From Streptomyces sp. NBC_00670 (lineage in GTDB: Bacteria; Actinomycetota; Actinomycetes; Streptomycetales; Streptomycetaceae): a stretch of 64,000 nt of DNA. Position 1 is the first letter of the stretch. Every line of letters begins with the position of its first letter. The DNA is taken from the NCBI RefSeq assembly GCF_036226765.1, contig NZ_CP109017.1, positions 5,147,001 to 5,211,000 on the forward strand, in the 5' to 3' direction. The translations under genes were made by a program, and so were the position numbers. Below are positions 25,099 to 36,828 of the stretch, one piece after another. A model generated the notes under the pieces. It did not search any database and was not told the DNA's origin. It worked only from the letters and a program-made list of their open reading frames with translations.

Positions 25099-25416
25099 GC
25101 TTTCCCTTTCAGGTTGCAGTGTCCCTCAGAGGGAGGACGCTACCACGAAACCCCGAGGTCAACTGCGCAGTAATCACTGGGTAGGTGACCTCCGGCGACC
25201 CGTCCGAGAGGCCCGTGGAGCGAGTCCTGGCGGGCCGGGAACACGCCCCCGCCGGGCCGTGTCCCTCGCCGTGGTGTCGGAGATCGGCTGACGGTTGCGA
25301 TTCGGTACGTTGGGCGACACGAGGTACTAAAGAGAATTTGCGGCGGATATCGCTCGTATTCCCTCTGGGGGAATGGCGCCCAAGGCGATCGCAGCCCGGG
25401 AAGCCGGTTCGAGGTC
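25099..25416. other. Intergenic region between glgB and the hypothetical gene
   Basis: These 318 bp hold no gene I can support. They contain the 3' flank of glgB and the upstream region of the hypothetical gene. There is an AT-rich patch at about 25318-25362. On the minus strand TTGACC (25154-25159) precedes TAGCGT, but the 14-bp spacing is short, so I do not call a promoter. Confidence 0.5.
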
Positions 25417-28092
25417 TTACGCCGGCCGCAGCCACACCGTCGACAGTGGGGGCAGGGTCAGGGTCAGGCTGGCGGGGCGGCCGTGCCAGGGGTGGGGGGT
25501 TGGTTTCACCGGGTGGGGGTTCTGGGCGCCGGAACCGCCGTACGAGGGCGCGTCCGTGTTCAGGGCCTCGTGCCAGGCCGGGACGTCCTCCGGGACGCCC
25601 AGGCGGTAGTTCTCGCGGGTCACGGGAGAGAAGTGGGAGACCGCGAGGAGGGGGGTGCCCTCCTTGTCGTAGCGGAGGAAGGCGAAGACGTTGTCCTCCG
25701 CCGCGTCCCCCGTCACCCAGGAGAAGCCGTCGGGGGAGGCGTCCCGTTCCCACAGCGCCGGGGTGTCGCGGTAGACCGTGTTGAGGTCGCGCACCAGGTC
25801 GCGCACGCCGCGGTGGTCCGGTTCCGCGCCGTACGCCGGGTCGAGCAGCCACCAGTCGGGGCCGTGCGCCTCCGACCATTCGGCGCCCTGAGCGAACTCC
25901 TGGCCCATGAAGAGCAGTTGCTTTCCGGGGTGGGCCCACATGAAGGCCAGGTACGCCCGCTCGTTGGCCCGCTGCTGCCACCAGTCGCCCGGCATCTTGC
26001 TCACCAGCGAGCCCTTGCCGTGCACCACCTCGTCGTGCGAGATGGGGAGCACGTAGTTCTCGCTGTACGCGTACACCATCGAGAACGTCATCTCGTTGTG
26101 GTGGTACTTGCGGTGGATCGGGTCGTGGCTCATGTAGTCCAGCGAGTCGTGCATCCAGCCCATGTTCCACTTCAGCCCGAACCCGAGCCCGCCGAAGCCG
26201 CCCGGGCCCTGGTGGTGGGTGGCCCGGGTGACGCCGTCCCACGCCGTGGACTCCTCGGCGACCGTCACGACGCCGGGGCAGCGGCGGTACACCGTCGCGT
26301 TCATCTCCTGGAGGAACGCCACCGCGTCCAGGTTCTCCCGGCCGCCGTGCTCGTTCGGCGTCCACTGGCCCGGCTCGCGCGAGTAGTCCAGGTAGAGCAT
26401 GGAGGCGACGGCGTCCACGCGCAGGCCGTCGATGTGGAACTCCTCGCACCAGTACACGGCGTTGGCGACCAGGAAGTTCCGTACTTCGTTGCGGCCGTAG
26501 TCGAATTCGAGGGTGCCCCAGTCGGGGTGGGCCGCCCGCAGCGGGTCCGCCGGTTCGTACAGCGGACGGCCGTCGAACTCCGCCAGCGCCCACGCGTCGC
26601 GCGGGAAGTGCGCCGGCACCCAGTCCATCAGGACGCCTATCCCGGCCCGGTGCAGCGCGTCTATCAGGTACTTGAAGTCGTCGGGCGTGCCGAGCCGGGC
26701 CGTGGGCGCGTAGAAGCCCGTCACCTGGTAGCCCCAGGAGCCGCCGAAGGGGTGCTCCGCCACCGGCAGCAGCTCCACGTGCGTGAAGCCGAGGTCCGCG
26801 ACATACGCGGGGAGCTGCTCGGCCAGCTGCCGGTACGTGAGGCCCGGGCGCCAGGACGGCAGATGGACCTCGTACACCGAGAACGGGGCCTCGTGCGCCG
26901 GGCGTTCGCCGCGCCGCGCCAGCCACTCCGCGTCGTCCCACTCGTGGTGCGAGGCCGTGACGATCGACGACGTGGCGGGCGGCACCTCGGTGCGACGGGC
27001 CAGCGGGTCGGCGCGCAGCGTCCTCGAGCCGTCCGGGCGCGTGATCTCGAACTTGTACAGCTCGCCCTCGCCGATCCCCGGCACGAACAGCTCCCACACC
27101 CCGGAGGAGCCGAGCGAACGCATCGGGAACGCGGTGGCGTCCCAGAAGTTGAAGGTCCCCGCCACGCGTACGCCCCGCGCGTTCGGCGCCCACACGCTGA
27201 ACCTGGTGCCCCGCACGCCCTGGTGCGTCATCGGCTCGGCGCCCAGCACCTTCCACAGCTCCTCGTGCCGGCCCTCGCCGATCAGATGCAGGTCGAACTC
27301 GCCGAGCGTGGGCAGGAAGCGGTAGGCGTCCTCCGTCTCCACCGTCGTCTCCTCGTACGCGACGATCAGCCGGTACTCCGGTACGTCACGGAGGGGCAGG
27401 ACCCCGGTGAAGAAGCCGTCGCCGTCGTCGTGGAGCTCGGCCCGCACTTCCCCGGTGACCACGGTCACGGCCCGCGCGTACGGGCGCAGCGCGCGGAACA
27501 CCACCCCGCCGGAGACGGGGTGCGCCCCGAGCACGGAGTGCGGCGCGTGGTGCGTGCCCTCCAGCAGCCGCGCGCGGTCCTCCGCGTGCACGGCGGGGGA
27601 GACGGCCACCTCGCCGTGCACGGGGGAGGGGGCGGTGGTGGGCTGCGGCTCCTGTGCCTGTGCCGGTGCCGGTGCGGGTGCGGACGGCTTCTTCTTCCCC
27701 GGTACCGGCTTCTTCGCCGGAGGCTTGGCGACGGCGGCCTTCTTCACCGCGGCCTTCTTCACCGCGACCTCTTCCGCTGCGGCCTTCTTCGTCGCAGCCT
27801 TCTTCGCGACGGTCTTCTTCGCCGCCGACTTCGCCACGGCGGCCTTCTTCGTCACGGCCGCCTTCTTCGCGGCCGGCTCCTTCTTCTTGCTCACCGCCTT
27901 CTTGCCCACCGCCTTCTTCCCGGCGGCAGCCTTCTTGCCGCCGCCTGCCGGGCTTCCGGTGGCGCCGTTCTGGGGGGTGCTGTCGTCGGAGGAAGAGCGG
28001 GGGGTCACGGGCGGGGCCTCCTCGGCGGGTACGGCGGCGGTTGCGTCGTTGGGAAGAGCGGCGGCGTCACGGCGGCGTCGGGTCGGCGTCAC
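25417..28092 (-). CDS. glgB: 1,4-alpha-glucan branching enzyme with Lys/Ala-rich N-terminal extension
   Basis: Introduces alpha-1,6 branches into the glucan built by GlgE. The 891-residue protein has an extension (1-170), an N1 module, a CBM48 domain (about 285-385) and a GH13 domain. The catalytic residues are D560 in GLRVDAV, E613 in VAEES and D687 in ISHDEVVHG. Residues 52-136 are a histone H1-like tail with many KKAA units; the family core needs about 720 residues, so about 170 are extra. GTG 28092 overlaps the maltokinase stop (GTGA). An internal start at about 28007 would shorten the tail but keep it. Confidence 0.93.
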   Translation of the reverse strand: MTPTRRRRDAAALPNDATAAVPAEEAPPVTPRSSSDDSTPQNGATGSPAGGGKKAAAGKKAVGKKAVSKKKEPAAKKAAVTKKAAVAKSAAKKTVAKKAATKKAAAEEVAVKKAAVKKAAVAKPPAKKPVPGKKKPSAPAPAPAQAQEPQPTTAPSPVHGEVAVSPAVHAEDRARLLEGTHHAPHSVLGAHPVSGGVVFRALRPYARAVTVVTGEVRAELHDDGDGFFTGVLPLRDVPEYRLIVAYEETTVETEDAYRFLPTLGEFDLHLIGEGRHEELWKVLGAEPMTHQGVRGTRFSVWAPNARGVRVAGTFNFWDATAFPMRSLGSSGVWELFVPGIGEGELYKFEITRPDGSRTLRADPLARRTEVPPATSSIVTASHHEWDDAEWLARRGERPAHEAPFSVYEVHLPSWRPGLTYRQLAEQLPAYVADLGFTHVELLPVAEHPFGGSWGYQVTGFYAPTARLGTPDDFKYLIDALHRAGIGVLMDWVPAHFPRDAWALAEFDGRPLYEPADPLRAAHPDWGTLEFDYGRNEVRNFLVANAVYWCEEFHIDGLRVDAVASMLYLDYSREPGQWTPNEHGGRENLDAVAFLQEMNATVYRRCPGVVTVAEESTAWDGVTRATHHQGPGGFGGLGFGLKWNMGWMHDSLDYMSHDPIHRKYHHNEMTFSMVYAYSENYVLPISHDEVVHGKGSLVSKMPGDWWQQRANERAYLAFMWAHPGKQLLFMGQEFAQGAEWSEAHGPDWWLLDPAYGAEPDHRGVRDLVRDLNTVYRDTPALWERDASPDGFSWVTGDAAEDNVFAFLRYDKEGTPLLAVSHFSPVTRENYRLGVPEDVPAWHEALNTDAPSYGGSGAQNPHPVKPTPHPWHGRPASLTLTLPPLSTVWLRPA

Positions 28093-29588
28093 GACGACGC
28101 GTCGGCGGCCAGCCTGCGCACCGCCGCCATCGGTACGGGCAGCCAGTCCGGTCGGTGCCGTGCCTCGTACAGGACCTCGTAGACCGCCTTGTCGGTCTCG
28201 TAGGCCCGCAGGAGCACCGGTTCGGTGCGCGGGTCGACGCCCGCGACCTCCCCGTACCCGGTGCAGTACGCCGCCCGGCAGGCGTCCGCCCAGTCGGCGG
28301 CGCGCGGCGCGGCCGACGGCTCGGTGGACGGTACGGAGTGGGCGGCGTAGTCGAAGGAGCGCAGCATCCCGGCGATGTCGCGGGCCACCGGCTGCGGCAG
28401 CCGCCGCTCGGTGAGCGGCTTGGACGGCTCGCCCTCGAAGTCGATCAGCGACCACGCCCCGGACGCCGACCGCAGGCACTGCCCCAGGTGCAGATCGCCG
28501 TGGATGCGCTGCGCGGTCCAGGTGCGCCCCTCGGCGGCGAGGTCGCCCAGCGCGTCGAAGGCGGAGCGCAGCGCGGGGGCGTACGGCTGGAGCGCGGGGA
28601 CGGCCTGCGCGGTCGCCTCCAGCCGCTCGGTCATGCCGTCGACCAGCGGCCGTATCTGCGGATGCCCCAGCGTGAGGGTGGGCAGCGCGCGGGCCAGCGC
28701 GGTGTGCACCTCGGCGGTGGCCCGGCCCAGCGCCCGCGCCTCGGCGGCGAAGTCCTCGCCCTTGGCCAGCTCCCGCAGCGCCAGCTCCCAGCCGTCACAG
28801 GCGCCCTGCACGAAGGGTTGCAGTACGCCGAGGACGTACGGTCCCTCGGCGGGGTCGGCCCCGGAGGCGAAGTCGGCGCGTCCCTCCGACGCCCCGGCGG
28901 CGAAGCCGGACCGCTCCGCCGGGACCCCGTCGGCCAGGTCCGCCAGCAGCCACCCCGTCGGCGCCGGCACCCGGGGACAGTGCTCACGCGCCAGCGCGAG
29001 CGGCAGTTCGAGATCGGGGTTGATGCCCGGCACGATGCGCCGGAGCAGCTTCAGGATGAACGTATCTCCATAGATGATCGAGGAGTTCGACTGCTCCGCG
29101 GTCGCCACCCGCGGCACCAGCTCCTCGCGTATCTCCTGGTGCGCGTCCCGCTCGAAGCGCAGCGCGCCGATGCGGGCCCGGGTGCGTATCGCCTCCAGGA
29201 GCAGTTCCGCGCAGCGGGCGTCGTACAGCGCCTCGTAGACGGTCCGTCCGGCGAGCGGGCCCCGTTCCACATGGCCGATCAGCGCGGGTGCCAGCCGGGG
29301 CGGCAGCACCTCGCGCACGCCTATGAGGAGCTGGTAGCAGTCGCCGGGGTGGGCCGGGGAACCCTGGGCGGCGGGCTGGTGGGCGCGGACCATGAGGTGG
29401 AGCAGGCCGAAACGCGAGCCCACGGGCAGCAACTCGGTGGCGGCGACCAGTGAGAACCCGGTGACGGGGCGGCCCTTGCCCGCGAACCAGCGCTGCCGTG
29501 GCAGCCACTCGCGCAGCAGCGGGTCGAGGGACGCGAGGAGGCCGGGGCTGGTCGTGACGGTGGCGGCACGGGTGACGGCTTCCGACAT
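28089..29588 (-). CDS. pep2: Maltokinase (maltose 1-kinase)
   Basis: Phosphorylates maltose with ATP to alpha-maltose-1-phosphate, the donor for GlgE. The 499-residue protein is an aminoglycoside-phosphotransferase-fold kinase: QRWFAGKGR near the N-terminus, the catalytic loop IHGDLHLGQCL, and the metal-binding LIDFEGEPSKPL. It also has YGDTFILKLLRR. ATG 29588 has GAAAGG upstream. It is coupled to glgB by a 4-nt overlap and follows treS after 138 nt. It is also called mak in mycobacteria. Confidence 0.94.
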   Translation of the reverse strand: MSEAVTRAATVTTSPGLLASLDPLLREWLPRQRWFAGKGRPVTGFSLVAATELLPVGSRFGLLHLMVRAHQPAAQGSPAHPGDCYQLLIGVREVLPPRLAPALIGHVERGPLAGRTVYEALYDARCAELLLEAIRTRARIGALRFERDAHQEIREELVPRVATAEQSNSSIIYGDTFILKLLRRIVPGINPDLELPLALAREHCPRVPAPTGWLLADLADGVPAERSGFAAGASEGRADFASGADPAEGPYVLGVLQPFVQGACDGWELALRELAKGEDFAAEARALGRATAEVHTALARALPTLTLGHPQIRPLVDGMTERLEATAQAVPALQPYAPALRSAFDALGDLAAEGRTWTAQRIHGDLHLGQCLRSASGAWSLIDFEGEPSKPLTERRLPQPVARDIAGMLRSFDYAAHSVPSTEPSAAPRAADWADACRAAYCTGYGEVAGVDPRTEPVLLRAYETDKAVYEVLYEARHRPDWLPVPMAAVRRLAADASS

Positions 29589-29726
29589 GGCGTGCGTCCT
29601 TTCCCCGGGGTGGTCGGGGTCGTCTCTACTGCGTGCCCCGGGCAGGACGAGGGAAACGCCCCGCCGGGGCCTGCCACGTGCGTGTACCGGTTCGGTGGGC
29701 CCGCGACGGACCCCCCGGTCCGACGC

Positions 29727-31423
<1,697 letters not shown>

Positions 31424-31427
<4 letters not shown>

Positions 31428-33676
31428 GGTGTGGGTGACCCTCCGATCTGCGGTGAGGACGGTCGCAGGACGGTCAGCACGTGTGCCGGCCTGTCGCCCG
31501 GCTCCAGTCGCACATAGTTGGCCCTGCCCCAGGAATAGGTGTCACCGGTGAGCTCGTCGCGCACCGGCACCACCTCGTGCCAGTCGAGGCCGAGGTGCGG
31601 CATGTCCAACGACACCGTCGCCTCCTGGGTGTGGTACGGGTCCAGGTTCACGACCACCAGAACCGTGTTCGATCCCCGCTGTTTCGAATAGACGACGACC
31701 TCTTCCTTGTCGGCGTGGTGGAAGTGCAGGTCGCGCAGTTGCCGGAGGGCCGGACTGCGCCTGCGTATCGCGTTCAGCTCGGTGATCAGCCCGGCGATGC
31801 TGCGGCCCTCGCGCTCGGCGGCGGCCCAGTCGCGGGGCCGCAGTTGGTACTTCTCGGAGTCGAGGTACTCCTCGCTGCCCGGGCGCAGCGGGGTGTTCTC
31901 GCACAGTTCGTAGCCGCTGTAGATGCCCCACGTCGGGGACAGGGTCGCGGCCAGGATGGCGCGGACGGCGAAGGCGGGGCGGCCGCCGTGCTGGAGGTAG
32001 GCGTGCAGGATGTCGGGAGTGTTGGCGAAGAAGTTCGGCCGCATGTACGCGGCCGCCTCACCGGAGAGTTCGGTGAGGTACTCCGTCAGCTCCTCCTTGG
32101 TGGTGCGCCAGGTGAAGTACGTGTACGACTGCTGGAAACCGATGGCGCCCAGGGTGTGCATCATCGCGGGCCGTGTGAACGCCTCCGCCAGGAAGATCAC
32201 GTCCGGGTCTCGGCCGTTGATCTCGCCGATCACCCGCTCCCAGAACACCACCGGCTTGGTGTGCGGGTTGTCCACCCGGAAGATCCGCACCCCGTGCGCC
32301 ATCCAGTGCCGCAGCACCCGTACCGTCTCCGCGACGATGCCGTCCATGTCCGCGTCGAACGCGATCGGGTAGATGTCCTGGTACTTCTTCGGCGGGTTCT
32401 CCGCGTACGCGATCGAACCGTCGCTGCGGTGGTGGAACCACTCCGGATGCTTCTCCACCCACGGGTGGTCGGGAGAGCACTGCAACGCGAAGTCCAGGGC
32501 CACCTCCAGGCCCAGTTCCCCGGCCCGGGCGACGAACGCGTCGAAGTCGTCGAGAGTGCCGAGCGCCGGGTTGACGGCGTCGTGGCCGCCCTCGGGCGAG
32601 CCGATCGCCCAGGGCACGCCCACGTCGTCCGGGCCGGCCGACAGGGTGTTGTTGGGGCCCTTGCGGAAGGTGGTGCCGATGGGGTGGATGGGCGGGAGGT
32701 AGACGACGTCGAAGCCCATGTCCGCGATGGCCGGAAGTCGCTCGGCAGCGGTCCGGAAGGTGCCGTGCGCCGACGGGTCCAGGCCCCCGTTCTCGCTGCG
32801 CGGGAAGAACTCGTACCAGGAGCCGTAGAGCGCCCGCTCCCGCTCCACCTGGAGGGGGAGTTCCTCCGAGGCGCTGACCGGGTCCCGCAGCGGGTGGCGG
32901 GCCAGCACCCGGTCCACCTCGGGGGTGAGCGCCGCCGCGAGCCGGGAGGCGGGCGGACGGCCGGTGTCGCGCAGGGCCGCCACGGCGGCTTCCAGTACCG
33001 CCCTGGCCTGCGCGTACTCCTCCGGCACACCCCCGGCGGCCCGCTCGTACAGCCGGGCGCCCTCCTCCAGGACCAGCTCGGTGTCCTGCCCCGCGGGCAC
33101 CTTGATCCCGGCGTGGTGCCGCCAGGTGGAGACGGGGTCGCCCCACGCCTCCACCCGGTACGTCCAGCGGCCCTCGGCCGGGACCACGACCCGGGCGCCC
33201 CAGCGGTCCGTGCCGGGGGCGAGCTCGCGCATCGGGGTCCAGGGGCCCGGGCGGCCCTCCGGGTCCGTGAGGACGACGTTGGCGGCGACGGCGTCGTGGC
33301 CCTCGCGGAAGACGGTGGCCGAGATCTCGAACTCCTCGTCCACCACCGCCTTGGCCGGCCGCCGGCCACGGAGGACGGCCGGTGCCACGTCCAGGACGGG
33401 GATGCGCCCGACGACGGGGGCGGCGGGGGCGGGGGCCGACGGGGAGACGGCCGACGGGGTCGAGGTCGGAGTCGAACCGAGTGCCGAACCGGCACTCGCC
33501 CCGGGCGTCGAACCGGATATCGAACTGGTGTGCGCCGAGGCCGCCCCGGGCGTGGCGCCCGGCGCGGATGCCCCCGGGCCCGGTGGACCGGCGGTGGTGG
33601 TGCCGGGGCCGGTGGTGCCGGCGGGGCCGGGGGAACCGGTGGTCGGGGTTGCCGACGTGTGGTGCGTGGCGGGCAT
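31424..33676 (-). CDS. glgE: Alpha-1,4-glucan:maltose-1-phosphate maltosyltransferase with long low-complexity N-terminus
   Basis: Transfers maltosyl units from maltose-1-phosphate to growing alpha-1,4-glucan (GH13_3). The 750-residue protein has D469 in FRVDNPHTKP, E498 in FLAEAFTRP and D555 in NTPD. From recall of the S. coelicolor GlgE1 sequence (675 residues; D394, E423, D480), all three are shifted by exactly 75, so the extra length lies N-terminally. Residues 10-86 here are Pro/Gly/Thr/Ala/Ser-rich. ATG 33676 (MPATHHTSAT) has ACAGGAG upstream. First gene of the glgE-treS-pep2-glgB unit. Confidence 0.96.
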
Positions 33677-33799
33677 GACCGCTCCTGTCCGCTGCGAACG
33701 TGGGTGGGCGGCTGGCGGGTGTGGTGTGTGGTGCGGGGCCTGCGGGACGTACCGGAGGAGCCTTCCCACCCTGTTCGGGTGAGCAATCCGGCACTTTGT

Positions 33800-33828
33800 T
33801 AACTACTCACGCGTATGTCTACGTTCAA
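33800..33828 (-). promoter_or_regulatory. Candidate promoter of the glgE operon
   Basis: On the minus strand TTGAAC (33823-33828) and TAGTTA (33800-33805) are separated by 17 bp, in the AT-richest part of the 437-bp glgE-glgP divergent region. The leader to glgE would be about 115 nt. The -10 is a weak match. Confidence 0.35.
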
Positions 33829-34113
33829 ACCCGGTCGAGTCGGCCATGTTCGAGAAGCGGCCGAATTTTGCCGGGGCATGGACGGGCGCGGGCGGGCGCG
33901 GACGGGCTCGCACAGGCGCGGGCCGGGGGGCGGAAGGGGGAGGTGGGGGCGGAGTATCCGGTGTGTTTTCTTCGCCCCGTGCGCGGTACTGACGCAACGC
34001 GCCGCCTTGCGCCGTGGTTGCCCGGCCGTCGGCGCCGTTACCGTCGTGAGTGACGAGGGACGCACGCACAGTGCGCCCCGAAGCCGCGTACGCCCCTGGT
34101 GAAGGTGGGACTT

Positions 34114-36744
34114 TTGAAGGCCATCCGCAGGTTCACCGTCCGTCCCGTACTCCCCGACGCCCTCAAGCCACTGAGCGACCTCGCCCGTAATCTGCGCTGG
34201 TCGTGGCAGGCCGAGACCCGTGATCTCTTCCGGTCCGTGGACCCCGAACGGTGGGCCGCCGCGGGCGGCGACCCCGTGCGGCTCCTGGGCAGCGTCCCGT
34301 CCGCGCGCCTTGCCGAACTGGCCGGGGACCGCCGGTTCCTGCGCCGGCTGTCCGCCGCCGCCGACGACCTCGCCGACTACACGAGCGGCGACCGCTGGTA
34401 CCAGAGCCAGGAGCGGTCGGCCGAGCTGCCGGCCGCGATCGCCTACTTCTCGCCGGAGTTCGGCATCACGGCCGCGCTGCCGCAGTACTCCGGCGGCCTC
34501 GGCATCCTGGCCGGCGACCATCTCAAGGCCGCCAGCGACCTCGGCGTCCCGCTGATCGGCGTCGGCCTGCTCTACCGGCACGGCTACTTCCGCCAGTCCC
34601 TCTCCCGCGACGGCTGGCAGCAGGAGCACTACCCGGTGCTCGACCCGCACGAGCTGGCCCTCGCCCCGCTCACCGAGGAGGACGGCACGCCGTGCCACGT
34701 CACCCTCGCGCTGCCCGGCGGGCGCCGGCTGACCGCCCGGATCTGGCTGGCCCGGGTCGGCAGGATCCCGCTGCTCCTGCTCGACTCGGACGTCGAGGAG
34801 AACGACCTCGGCGAGCGCGACGTCACCGACCGGCTCTACGGCGGCGGCAGCGAGCACCGGCTGCTCCAGGAGATGCTGCTCGGCATAGGGGGTGTCCGCG
34901 CGGTGCGCACGTACTGCCGGCTCACCGGCCACCCCGCGCCGGAGGTCTTCCACACCAACGAGGGGCACGCCGGGTTCCTCGGCCTGGAGCGGATCGCCGA
35001 GCTGTCCGACGCCGGGCTCGACTTCGACGCCGCCCTGGAGGCCGTCCGCGCGGGCACGGTGTTCACCACGCACACCCCCGTCCCGGCCGGCATCGACCGC
35101 TTCGACCGCGAACTGGTCGCCCGCCACTTCGGCCCCGACGCCGAACTGCCCGGCATCGACGTCCACCGCATCCTCCACCTGGGGATGGAGAGCTACGCCG
35201 GGGGCGAGCCCAACCTGTTCAACATGGCCGTGATGGGGCTGCGTCTCGGCCAGCGGGCCAACGGGGTCTCGCTGCTGCACGGCCACGTCAGCCGGGAGAT
35301 GTTCTCCGGACTGTGGCCGGGATTCGACGCCGAGGAGGTGCCGATCACCTCCGTCACCAACGGCGTGCACGCGCCGACCTGGGTGGCGCCCGAGGTGGTC
35401 CGGCTCGGCGCCCGGCAGATCGGGGCGCAGCGCGCCGAGGACGCCATGACCGTCGGCGGCTCCGACCGCTGGGACTCGGTCGCGGACATCGCCGACCAGG
35501 ACATCTGGGAGCTGCGCCGGGTGCTGCGCGAGAAGCTGGTGCTGGAGGTGCGGACGCGGCTGCGCGCCTCCTGGCGGCAGCGCGGCGCCGGCACGGCCGA
35601 GCTCGGCTGGATCGACGACGTCCTCGACCCGGACGTGCTGACCATCGGCTTCGCCCGCCGCGTCCCCTCGTACAAGCGGCTCACGCTGATGCTGCGCGAC
35701 CGGGACCGGCTGATGGAGCTGCTGCTGCATCCGGAGCGGCCGGTGCAGATCGTCGTCGCGGGCAAGGCGCACCCGGCGGACGACGGCGGCAAGCGGCTGA
35801 TCCAGGAGCTGGTCAGGTTCGCCGACGACCCCCGGGTGCGGCACCGCATCGTCTTCCTGCCCGACTACGGCATGGCGATGGCGCAGAAGCTCTACCCCGG
35901 CTGCGACGTGTGGCTGAACAACCCGCTGCGGCCGCTGGAGGCGTGCGGCACCAGCGGGATGAAGGCCGCGCTCAACGGCTGCCTCAACCTGTCCGTCCTG
36001 GACGGCTGGTGGGACGAGTGGTACCAGCCCGACTTCGGCTGGGCCATCCCCACGGCGGACGGCGCCGCCACCGACGACGACCGGCGCGACGAGCTGGAGG
36101 CGGCGGCGCTGTACGACCTGCTGGAGCACCGGGTCGCGCCCCGCTTCTACGAGCGCGGCCGGGGCGGGCTGCCCGACCGCTGGATCCAGATGGTCCGCCA
36201 GACCCTCACCCACCTCGGCCCGAAGGTGCTGGCCGGGCGGATGGTCCGGGAGTACGTGGAGCGGCTGTACGCCCCCGCCGCCCGGGCCCACCGGGCGCTC
36301 ACCCCGGAGGCGGCGCGCGAGCTGGCCGCCTGGAAGGCGCGGGTGCGGGGCGCCTGGTCGCGGGTCACGGTCGAGCACGTCGAGACGTCCTCGGCGGCGG
36401 ACCGGGCGGACCGGGCCGAGCTGGGCGCGTCCCTCGGGGTACGGGTCCGGGTGGGCCTCGGCGAGCTGGCCCCGGACGACGTCGAGGTGCAGGTCGTCTC
36501 CGGTCGCGTCGACGCGGAGGACCGTATCGCGGACGCGTCGGTGGTCCCGCTGAAACCGGCGGGCGGCGGCGAGGAGGGCCGCTGGGTCTACGAGGGCCCG
36601 CTCTCCCTGGACCGCGCGGGCCCCTTCGGCTACACGGTCCGCATCCTCCCCTCCCACCCGCTCCTGGCCTCGCCCACCGAGCTCGGCCTGCTCGCGGTGC
36701 CGCCGGAGGGCGCGGGGGAGGGGGCCGGGGTGCTGATGCGGTGA
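34114..36744 (+). CDS. glgP: Alpha-glucan phosphorylase
   Basis: Phosphorolyses alpha-1,4-glucan to glucose-1-phosphate. The 876-residue GT35 protein has the actinobacterial long N-terminal domain (ARNLRWSW near residue 25). The PLP-binding lysine is in EACGTSGMKAALNG, and VTNGVHAPTW marks the glucan-binding region. I chose TTG 34114 (LKAIRRF), which has AAGGTGG 8 nt upstream, over GTG 34099, which has no ribosome-binding site. It is divergent from glgE. Free GlgP may also make maltosyl-ended substrates or recycle glucan. Confidence 0.93.
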   Translation: MKAIRRFTVRPVLPDALKPLSDLARNLRWSWQAETRDLFRSVDPERWAAAGGDPVRLLGSVPSARLAELAGDRRFLRRLSAAADDLADYTSGDRWYQSQERSAELPAAIAYFSPEFGITAALPQYSGGLGILAGDHLKAASDLGVPLIGVGLLYRHGYFRQSLSRDGWQQEHYPVLDPHELALAPLTEEDGTPCHVTLALPGGRRLTARIWLARVGRIPLLLLDSDVEENDLGERDVTDRLYGGGSEHRLLQEMLLGIGGVRAVRTYCRLTGHPAPEVFHTNEGHAGFLGLERIAELSDAGLDFDAALEAVRAGTVFTTHTPVPAGIDRFDRELVARHFGPDAELPGIDVHRILHLGMESYAGGEPNLFNMAVMGLRLGQRANGVSLLHGHVSREMFSGLWPGFDAEEVPITSVTNGVHAPTWVAPEVVRLGARQIGAQRAEDAMTVGGSDRWDSVADIADQDIWELRRVLREKLVLEVRTRLRASWRQRGAGTAELGWIDDVLDPDVLTIGFARRVPSYKRLTLMLRDRDRLMELLLHPERPVQIVVAGKAHPADDGGKRLIQELVRFADDPRVRHRIVFLPDYGMAMAQKLYPGCDVWLNNPLRPLEACGTSGMKAALNGCLNLSVLDGWWDEWYQPDFGWAIPTADGAATDDDRRDELEAAALYDLLEHRVAPRFYERGRGGLPDRWIQMVRQTLTHLGPKVLAGRMVREYVERLYAPAARAHRALTPEAARELAAWKARVRGAWSRVTVEHVETSSAADRADRAELGASLGVRVRVGLGELAPDDVEVQVVSGRVDAEDRIADASVVPLKPAGGGEEGRWVYEGPLSLDRAGPFGYTVRILPSHPLLASPTELGLLAVPPEGAGEGAGVLMR

Positions 36745-36828
36745 CCCGTGAGCCGTCGGCGCCGACCAGTTGCAGAGCGGCGAGCGACGGGACGCCGGCC
36801 GGCTGACCCGCGGCCGTGCGGGGGCGTC

